DNA from: CAZDGK01 sp964505035
Lineage (GTDB): Bacteria > Patescibacteriota > Saccharimonadia > UBA4664
Assembly (NCBI GenBank): GCA_964505035.1
Contig: CAZDGK010000012.1
Location: 1-27,679, forward strand
Reading direction: 5' to 3'
Length of the DNA: 27,679 nucleotides
The translations under genes and the position numbers were made by a program. Positions 22,704 through 27,679 of this stretch are shown one piece after another. How positions within the stretch are numbered: position 1 is the first letter of the stretch; each line of letters begins with the position of its first letter. The notes under the pieces are model-generated. The model was given only the letters and a program-made list of their open reading frames with translations, had not been told where the DNA came from and did no database searches.

Positions 22704-22731
22704 CCCCCGGACCACATTGGTCCGGGGGTTT
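22704..22731 (+). terminator. Intrinsic terminator
   Basis: CCCCCGGACCA and TGGTCCGGGGG form an 11-bp stem with a 3-base loop, followed by TTTGTCATTTT. It ends the lipoprotein gene. Confidence 0.92.
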
Positions 22732-22767
22732 GTCATTTTAGAAGTCGCGTTTGCATATATAAAGAGC

Positions 22768-22807
22768 CGCCCGTTGGCAACCTCAGCAGTGAGGTCTCCA
22801 ACGGGCG
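22768..22807 (-). terminator. Nested-hairpin terminator of the 22817 gene
   Basis: CGCCCGTTGG and CCAACGGGCG form an outer 10-bp stem enclosing a second stem (CCTCA/TGAGG), followed on the minus strand by GCTCTTTATATA. Confidence 0.8.
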
Positions 22808-22816
22808 ATATTGCCC

Positions 22817-23179
22817 TCAGAAAGGCAAGATGGCGTTCATGGCGTTGGTGATCGCCGAAACGATCCGGTCCAGGCCGCCAGCCAGCAGTGCCACCAGCAG
22901 GAGGGTGCAGACAGCCGCGATGGCGGCGACCCACCAGCGCATGCCCAGGGCGCGGAAGAAGCACACCCCGGACGCTACCAGCAGGACCAGGCCCAGCTGC
23001 AGCAGGTACGTCGAAACGTCCAGCCGAGCGGGGTCAGCGTGTTGGTTGAGCGTCTGGCTGAAGACCACCAGCGACGCGCCGACCATCAGGAAGCTGAGGA
23101 CGAACATGATCGCCGCGGCCACGCCAGCTCGACGCTGCGTCTTGCTCTGAGCCTGTGCCGGTACTTCCGTCGTTTCCAT
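22817..23179 (-). CDS. Small multi-pass membrane protein, unknown
   Basis: A 120-residue protein with a hydrophilic N-terminus (METTEVPAQAQSKTQRR) and three probable membrane segments (about 19-41, 58-75 and 83-101). A short C-terminal amphipathic stretch (DRIVSAITNAMNAILPF) follows, similar in character to the tail of the 15847 protein. The family is not recognised. GAGGAG precedes the ATG and the promoter lies at 23223-23251. It sits between the lipoprotein and aldolase genes and is convergent with the first. Confidence 0.72.
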   Translation of the reverse strand: METTEVPAQAQSKTQRRAGVAAAIMFVLSFLMVGASLVVFSQTLNQHADPARLDVSTYLLQLGLVLLVASGVCFFRALGMRWWVAAIAAVCTLLLVALLAGGLDRIVSAITNAMNAILPF

Positions 23180-23222
23180 GAGTTCTCCTCTGCAAAAGTC
23201 GGCCAGAATGACGGGTTTATGT

Positions 23223-23251
23223 ATTTAAACATAAATAGTCAGAAAGATCAA
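23223..23251 (-). promoter_or_regulatory. Promoter for the 22817 gene
   Basis: On the minus strand, TTGATC, 17 bases, TTAAAT with a TGT extended -10. Confidence 0.5.
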
Positions 23252-23289
23252 CTTGTGACAATCCTACCTCATCCACGTATTTCGCGCTA

Positions 23290-23298
23290 TGCTATAAC
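23290..23298 (+). promoter_or_regulatory. Extended -10 promoter for fba
   Basis: TGC followed by TATAAC (23293-23298), about 40 bases before the ATG at 23339. No convincing -35 is visible. Confidence 0.5.
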
Positions 23299-23338
23299 CA
23301 TAAGCATTGATGCCAGGGCGCATCGCGAAAGGAAGGTT

Positions 23339-24235
23339 ATGGCAACCCATCGTTCCAATGTCCAGGCAGCTCGCGCTCTCTATGCCCGCGCCAAGGCGGA
23401 AAAGTTCGCTCTCGGGGCCTTTAATGTCGACAACCAGGAAACCCTTATCGCCGTGGCCCGGGCCGCCGCCACCCAGAAGAGTCCAGTGTTGGTCGAGGTG
23501 TCGCACGGCGAGGTCGAGATGATGGGCCTCGCCAACATCCGCTGCATGGTCGACAACTACCGCCACGAATATGGCATCGATATGTTCATCAATCTCGACC
23601 ATTCACCCAGCGTGGAGGCCGCCAAGGCTGGCATCGAGGCCGGGTTTGAGTTCATTCACATCGACTACAGCCAGTCCAAGCACGACGCCACCGACCAGGA
23701 AATCATTGACGCCACCAAGGAGGTTGTAGCCTACGCCAAGCAAACCGGCGCCCTGGTCGAGAGCGAGCCCCACTACTTCGGTGGCAGCTCCAATGTCCAC
23801 ACCGAAGTCATCAACTATGATGAAGTCCGCCAGACCTTCACCACCCCCGAGGGCGCCAAAGCCTTCATTGAGGAGACTGGCATCGACACCTTCGCGGTGG
23901 CCATCGGCAATCTGCACGGTCTCTATCCGGTACCCAAGCAACTGGACCTGCCACTGCTCGAGCAAATCCGAGCGGCCGTTCCCGGCTATCTCAGCCTACA
24001 CGGCGGCTCCGGCACACCCGAGGAGCAGTTCCGCGGCGCAGTCGAGCGTGGCATCAGCAAGATCAACATCAACTCGGAGCTGCGCAAGGCCTTCCGCACG
24101 GGTCTCGAGGAAGCCCTGAAGGCCGATCCAGACGAGTTCGCCGTCATCAAGCTCATGCCGCCGGTCATCGAGGCCGTTCAGGCCATTGTCGAGCAAAAGA
24201 TGCGGGTCTTTGGCTCGGCCGGCAAGCAGTCATAA
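23339..24235 (+). CDS. fba: Fructose-bisphosphate aldolase, class II
   Basis: A 298-residue zinc-type aldolase that splits fructose-1,6-bisphosphate into two triose phosphates. D87-H88 (INLDHS), H193 (AIGNLHGLY) and H221 (LHGGSG) match the metal and catalytic residues, and KININSELR matches the phosphate-binding region. The segment usually near ELGRIGGEEDG reads ESEPHYFGGSSN (141-152), so it is a diverged member; tagatose-bisphosphate or a related ketose-bisphosphate aldolase is an alternative. The start follows AAGGAAGG; the frame stays open far upstream, but that stretch is non-coding. It is transcribed alone, away from gap and tkt. Confidence 0.93.
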   Translation: MATHRSNVQAARALYARAKAEKFALGAFNVDNQETLIAVARAAATQKSPVLVEVSHGEVEMMGLANIRCMVDNYRHEYGIDMFINLDHSPSVEAAKAGIEAGFEFIHIDYSQSKHDATDQEIIDATKEVVAYAKQTGALVESEPHYFGGSSNVHTEVINYDEVRQTFTTPEGAKAFIEETGIDTFAVAIGNLHGLYPVPKQLDLPLLEQIRAAVPGYLSLHGGSGTPEEQFRGAVERGISKININSELRKAFRTGLEEALKADPDEFAVIKLMPPVIEAVQAIVEQKMRVFGSAGKQS

Positions 24236-24240
24236 AGGAA

Positions 24241-24265
24241 GCCCCACTCATTAGTCGAGTGGGGC
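24241..24265. terminator. Bidirectional terminator hairpin
   Basis: GCCCCACTC and GAGTGGGGC form a 9-bp stem with a 7-base loop between fba and the convergent 24281 gene. The T-tract (GCTTCCTTTATG) is on the minus-strand side. Confidence 0.75.
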
Positions 24266-24280
24266 AGGAGAGGGCCTCGG

Positions 24281-24493
24281 TCACATGCCGGGCAGAAGCA
24301 TTCGGAAGCTGGTCCAGGCCAACAGCGTCAGGGGGATCGCGAGAAGGCTGCCGGTCACCAGGCCGGTCAGACAAGTCATCAACAGGTAGCTACGCAGCCG
24401 GTACCAGGTACCGGCCAGCCGCTGCCGCCCAGTCAATGGCGGCTGTGAGATGTACACCGTGCCCAGGCGGGCCGGTGCCGTCATTGTGTCCAT
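24281..24493 (-). CDS. Small membrane protein sharing a motif with 24524
   Basis: A 70-residue protein with a short soluble N-terminus and a hydrophobic C-terminal half (about 39-65). Its GTVYIS, then RQ and R-S-Y-L pattern matches GTVYIT...RRQWWRHARSNLYL in the gene just upstream, so the two look like a full-length protein and a truncated paralog. The ATG at 24493 has GGAG six bases before it; an in-frame TTG four codons earlier is less likely. It starts 30 bases after the stop of the 24524 gene, so they are cotranscribed. Function is unknown. Confidence 0.65.
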   Translation of the reverse strand: MDTMTAPARLGTVYISQPPLTGRQRLAGTWYRLRSYLLMTCLTGLVTGSLLAIPLTLLAWTSFRMLLPGM

Positions 24494-24523
24494 CGGAGGC
24501 TCCAAACAGTCGGGTGCGGCTCG

Positions 24524-25009
24524 TCACCGCGCCGTCAGGTGGGCAAAGAACGAGTTAATGCCGGTTGCGACATCCTGCGCTACCACCAGTCCGAGGACGG
24601 CGGCCACGGCCAGGATGAGTCCGAGCGCGGCGGTCAGGTAGAGGTTGCTGCGGGCGTGTCGCCACCATTGCCGGCGGCTGTAGTAGCGGGTGATGTAGAC
24701 GGTGCCGGTTGGCCCCGCCCCGGCTGATGCGCGCCACGGTGGCACCAGGACAGCCCCGGCGGTCGCCAGGGCCGATGCATCCATCAGCCAATTGATTTGC
24801 ACCAGCGAACACTCGCTGGATCGTTCGGTCCGCGTCGCCGCCTGTATGCTCTGATACGCCACCACACTTCGGCTGTACCCAGCTACCCACCATTGCCGCA
24901 GCCGTTTGGCGGCCCGGGCTCTGGCGCGCAGTGCGTAGGGCCGCAGCATGAGCGCAACGATCACAGCGGCGATCAGCACATACTCGAACAGTAAACCCCA
25001 GCCGTCCAT
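24524..25009 (-). CDS. Membrane protein of unknown function
   Basis: A 161-residue protein with an N-terminal membrane segment (about 6-24), a basic stretch (YALRARARAAKRLRQWW), a middle soluble portion and a C-terminal hydrophobic segment (about 127-147). The TVYITRYYSRRQ and NLYLTAALGL region recurs in the 24281 protein. The start at 25009 follows GGAGG; the longer upstream frame is not supported by a ribosome-binding site. The family is not recognised. It heads a two-gene minus-strand operon. Confidence 0.68.
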   Translation of the reverse strand: MDGWGLLFEYVLIAAVIVALMLRPYALRARARAAKRLRQWWVAGYSRSVVAYQSIQAATRTERSSECSLVQINWLMDASALATAGAVLVPPWRASAGAGPTGTVYITRYYSRRQWWRHARSNLYLTAALGLILAVAAVLGLVVAQDVATGINSFFAHLTAR

Positions 25010-25030
25010 GGCTGCCTCCTTTGGAATGAT

Positions 25031-25042
25031 TTGACTTGTCAA
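25031..25042. repeat. Palindrome upstream of the 24524 operon
   Basis: TTGAC-TT-GTCAA lies between a possible promoter and the ribosome-binding site of the 24524 gene. It could be a small operator, but at this size chance cannot be excluded. Confidence 0.25.
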
Positions 25043-25107
25043 AGACCAGATACTGGGCAAACCATACCACACCAAGCGATTTTATAGAATTCCCCAAGCA
25101 TAACTGC

Positions 25108-25124
25108 TAACATAAGACCCAATG
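25108..25124 (+). promoter_or_regulatory. Extended -10 close to the PfkB start (possible leaderless mRNA)
   Basis: TGC-TAACAT (25105-25113), then 8 bases, then ATG at 25122. It matches the element before the GNAT gene (TGC-TACCAT) almost exactly, including a following AAG. No Shine-Dalgarno is present. Confidence 0.45.
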
Positions 25125-26093
25125 GCAGAGGTGAATGTTAAAATTATCACTTTTGGTGGTGCCACTCAGGATGTGTTCCTGGCGGGCAAAGCGCTGCATG
25201 CCCGCCGCGACGTCCGCACTCGCGATTACGTCGAGCAGTTCCCATTGGGCGCCAAAATCGAAGTCGACAGTGTCCATTTCGACACCGGCGGCGGCGCTAC
25301 CAATGCTGCCGTGACGTTCGCGCGGCAGGGTTTCGAGATCGAATACATCGGCAAGATCGGCCACGACCAGGCCGGCGCCGAGGTGCTGCGCGTGCTGGGC
25401 CGCGAAGGCGTCATCACAACCCGAGTGGCCTATTCGAGCAAGCACGGCACCAGCTACTCGACCATCCTGGTGGCTAATAGCGGCGAGCGGACCGTGCTCA
25501 ACTACCACGGCGCCTCCAACGAGCTGGACGTGGCCGACGTGCCGATCCGCGCGCTGGAGGCCGATTGGTTCTACATCACCTCCCTCAAAGGCAATTTCAA
25601 ACTGCTCGAAAAATTACTCAAGCACGCCAATCAGCACGGCATCCAGGTGGCGCTCGATCCCGGCGAGGACGAGCTAGCACAGGCCAAGAAGCTCCGCGGC
25701 CTGCTCCCGCTCGTCACCGTGCTCAAGGCCAATGCCGGCGAGTTGGCCCACCTCTTTGGTGGGCACTCCCTGCGCGAGACCGTCGTGCGCGCCGAGGGCG
25801 TGTGTCCGTATGTCGTCGGCACCGATGGCCCCGCCGGCTCCTACGCCGTCATGGGCGGCAAGCTCTATCAGGCCGGCGTCTACCAAAAGGTCAAGGTGGT
25901 CGACCGCCTTGGCGCCGGTGACGCCTTCGGCTCCGGCCTGGTGTCGGCCCTAGCCAAGGGGCTGTCCATTGATGACGCTCTCACGCTCGGCAGCGCCAAT
26001 GCCTCCAGCGTCGTCACCAAGTACGGCGCCAAGACGGGCATCCTGCGCACCAGCCGGCTCAAGCGTATGAAGATTAAGGTGAGTGAGTTATGA
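25122..26093 (+). CDS. PfkB/ribokinase-family sugar or nucleoside kinase
   Basis: A 323-residue kinase of the PfkB superfamily. It has the N-terminal substrate loop with G56-G57-G58 and N61 (DTGGGATNAAV), and the C-terminal signature D261-R-L-G-A-G-D267, whose D267 is the catalytic base and GAG the anion hole. The substrate cannot be read from the sequence: ribose, fructose-6-phosphate, tagatose-6-phosphate and nucleosides are all used by relatives. Its place next to an unknown protein and a SLOG-type protein favours a sugar or nucleotide salvage role. Its TGA overlaps the next ATG (ATGA). No classical PfkA is in the window, so phosphofructokinase activity is also possible. Confidence 0.9.
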   Translation: MAEVNVKIITFGGATQDVFLAGKALHARRDVRTRDYVEQFPLGAKIEVDSVHFDTGGGATNAAVTFARQGFEIEYIGKIGHDQAGAEVLRVLGREGVITTRVAYSSKHGTSYSTILVANSGERTVLNYHGASNELDVADVPIRALEADWFYITSLKGNFKLLEKLLKHANQHGIQVALDPGEDELAQAKKLRGLLPLVTVLKANAGELAHLFGGHSLRETVVRAEGVCPYVVGTDGPAGSYAVMGGKLYQAGVYQKVKVVDRLGAGDAFGSGLVSALAKGLSIDDALTLGSANASSVVTKYGAKTGILRTSRLKRMKIKVSEL

Positions 26094-27334
26094 GTACTAT
26101 AGGAAGGTTCCTGCAAGCCAAAGAGCCCTTATTTGACCACGCCCTGCACCAGCTCGAGCAAGATAGCGGCCGCCACGGCATCGACATCAAACTAGCCGCC
26201 GAGATCGCCGAGCGCGCCGCTAGCCGCCTGCGTACACTGGAGCTGCCCGGCGATGCCTCCGGACCCGACATTTATGCCGCCCTGCTCGGCCTGGTCAAAG
26301 ACCACGACCGGCATCTGGCGCACGCCATCGGTGGCCGTGACCCCGAAGACATCGCCGAGATGATCCCGCTCATCGTCAAGGCCGCCCAGAGCGCTCCGTT
26401 GCCCAAGGACGGCTGGTTCCTCAAGGAGTCCAAGGCCCGCCAAATGCTCCAGTCTCAGCCGCCCGAAGCCGTCATGGATGCTCTCGGCTACCACCTAGTC
26501 AGCCAGCTGCTCGACAAGGAGGACATCTTCGAGCTCTTCCTCGCCCTGCGGTTTGTTGAGTCGCCCGACTGGCTCAACGCCTTCGACGAGCGCTATCACG
26601 ACCTCACCCCCGACGATTTCGAGGCCCGCACCATCCGCGTCGTGCCATTCGCGGCCGCCAAGTGGGGCAATATCGCCGAGCACTTCATTGCCAAAAAGCG
26701 CCACAACATCACGCATTCGAAGGAAATGGGTGCCATCGCGGTCATGCCCATGACCGCCCAGCGCATGCCTGGCATCACCATGAAAGTCCTGCCGCTACTC
26801 TGTCACTACTTCAATGAAATCCGCCTCTACTCCAGCTTCTTCAAACTCATGCGCACCAAGCACAATTTCGGCGCCATCATCTCCGATACGCTGATTGCCG
26901 ACCCGGCGCACGTCAGTCTCACCAACCACGGCCAGATCCACTGGCGCGTCATCCAGCGCTACTTTGGTAAGCTCACCAATGAGACCCACCCCGAAATCTT
27001 CGAGCCGCACGTCCAGCCCGAGGACCTGCACTGGCGCCGGGCCGAGGAAGTGCTCTACGACATCGACCCCGAGCTCGAGTTCTGGCGCGAGCTCGACTAC
27101 GTGGCGGTCCTGCGTGACAATCAGCCGGTCACCTTCAATCTCATGGACATTTCGCTCAGCTATTCCAATGGCATCAGCTATGACGAGCGCTACCTCTACC
27201 ACTTCCGCGAAGCGCTCTGGAACGAAGTCTTTGCCCGCTACATGGGCGAGAAGGTGCTCGAGGAGCAGCTGCTAGTCAAGCTGGATAATGCCGTCATCAA
27301 GCCAGAAACCTTGGAGACGCGCCATGGCCACTAA
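26090..27334 (+). CDS. Conserved-looking hypothetical protein in the PfkB operon
   Basis: A 414-residue soluble protein that I cannot assign to a family. It is mixed alpha/beta, with an early helical part (about 1-130) and a strand-rich region later (about 180-385). Charged and aromatic stretches include HNITHSKEMGAIAVMPMT, YFNEIRLYSSFFKLMRTKHNFG and SLSYSNGISYDERYLYHF. There is no signal peptide, membrane segment or recognisable catalytic motif. Its ATG overlaps the PfkB stop codon and its last 11 bases overlap the next gene, so it is tightly coupled to both. Its function is probably linked to the kinase, which is all the context allows. Confidence 0.85.
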   Translation: MSTIGRFLQAKEPLFDHALHQLEQDSGRHGIDIKLAAEIAERAASRLRTLELPGDASGPDIYAALLGLVKDHDRHLAHAIGGRDPEDIAEMIPLIVKAAQSAPLPKDGWFLKESKARQMLQSQPPEAVMDALGYHLVSQLLDKEDIFELFLALRFVESPDWLNAFDERYHDLTPDDFEARTIRVVPFAAAKWGNIAEHFIAKKRHNITHSKEMGAIAVMPMTAQRMPGITMKVLPLLCHYFNEIRLYSSFFKLMRTKHNFGAIISDTLIADPAHVSLTNHGQIHWRVIQRYFGKLTNETHPEIFEPHVQPEDLHWRRAEEVLYDIDPELEFWRELDYVAVLRDNQPVTFNLMDISLSYSNGISYDERYLYHFREALWNEVFARYMGEKVLEEQLLVKLDNAVIKPETLETRHGH

Positions 27335-27679
27335 GCGCCACGAGAAGTTGCGCTACCAGATCTGCGTGTCGGGCGCGGCTGCCGGTGCCAGTGTGGAGGT
27401 TGGTCATCGCCTAGCCGCCGCGGCCGGTCGCGAAATCGTCCGACGGGGCCACCTGGTGCTCACCGGCGCCACCAAGGGCCTGCCGTACCACGCTGCCAAG
27501 GCCGCCAAGATCGCCGGCGGCGACGACATCAGCTCCATTGGTTTCTCGCCAGCCGCCAGCCGCCTAGCCCATATCAAAAAATACCGCCTACCCGTCGATG
27601 CCTTCGACACCATCCTCTACACCGGCTTCGAATACACCGGCCGCAATCTGCTGCTCGTCCGCAGCTGCGACGCGGTGGT
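27324..27679 (+). CDS. SLOG/TIGR00725-like Rossmann protein (partial)
   Basis: The first 118 codons of a gene that runs off the right edge. The N-terminus (YQICVSGAAAGASVEVGHRLA) and the following LVLTGATKGLPYHAAKAAKIAGG have the layout of the LOG/SLOG superfamily, in which a Rossmann fold binds nucleotide and some members cleave nucleotides to base plus ribose-5-phosphate. The family GGxGxxM loop is altered here to TGATKGLP, so the reaction is unclear. It starts 11 bases inside the preceding gene, giving a three-gene coupled unit. A member not related to LOG enzyme activity is equally possible. Confidence 0.7.
   Translation, partial: MATKRHEKLRYQICVSGAAAGASVEVGHRLAAAAGREIVRRGHLVLTGATKGLPYHAAKAAKIAGGDDISSIGFSPAASRLAHIKKYRLPVDAFDTILYTGFEYTGRNLLLVRSCDAV

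Noticed and set aside
22811..23338. Upstream extension of the aldolase frame
   Set aside because: The frame is open by chance; the ATG at 23339 has a strong Shine-Dalgarno and gives a normal aldolase N-terminus.

Overview
The window is a gene-dense, GC-rich bacterial chromosome segment read with the standard stop codons; TGA ends many genes. The set looks like a Candidate Phyla Radiation / Patescibacteria genome, possibly Saccharibacteria-like. This is inferred from a transketolase split into two genes, a compact gap-rpiB-rpe cluster, a PfkB kinase followed by an unrecognised protein and a SLOG-type Rossmann protein, very short intergenic gaps, and several genes with no Shine-Dalgarno site. 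No rRNA, tRNA, CRISPR array, IS element or prophage gene was seen, and no gene-free stretch exceeds about 200 bases.

Layout. (1) 1-3952, minus strand: a membrane sensor histidine kinase, two single-domain response regulators and the start of a PilB/GspE-type pilus ATPase form one run, suggesting signalling to a type IV pilus. (2) 4060-6388, plus: a GNAT acetyltransferase overlaps a secretory-lipase-like hydrolase, followed by a hypothetical protein. (3) 6402-7898, minus: a DEDDh exonuclease fused to a UvrC-like GIY-YIG domain. (4) 7999-16005: mostly small membrane or hypothetical proteins, many with their own promoter, strong ribosome-binding site and hairpin terminator. Two paralogous pairs lie here (7999/8424 and 14564/15193). 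Among them are a TraB-family protein, a glutaredoxin, a GlsB/YeaQ protein and inorganic pyrophosphatase. (5) 16114-18763, plus: gap, rpiB, rpe and a GIY-YIG nuclease, overlapping or nearly so. (6) 18822-19928, minus: a YiiM-like MOSC protein and a hypothetical protein. (7) 20049-21950, plus: the two transketolase halves. (8) 22052-25009: a lipoprotein, a small membrane protein, class II fructose-bisphosphate aldolase, and another pair of small membrane proteins that share a motif. (9) 25122 to the end, plus: PfkB kinase, unknown protein and SLOG protein as an overlapping three-gene operon.

How the genes fit together: RpiB, Rpe and both transketolase halves supply most of a non-oxidative pentose phosphate pathway, feeding triose and fructose phosphates to aldolase and GAPDH. 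No transaldolase, triose-phosphate isomerase or PfkA-type phosphofructokinase is present in the window. The small membrane and exported proteins between these metabolic genes look like individually regulated envelope genes. Their function cannot be read from the sequence.

Most promoters were found by eye as AT-rich -35/-10 pairs with 17-base spacing in a GC-rich background. About nine carry a TGN extended -10. Several genes (GNAT, the small gene at 11248, transketolase N-half, PfkB) have their start codon 6-8 bases after a -10 box and may be leaderless.
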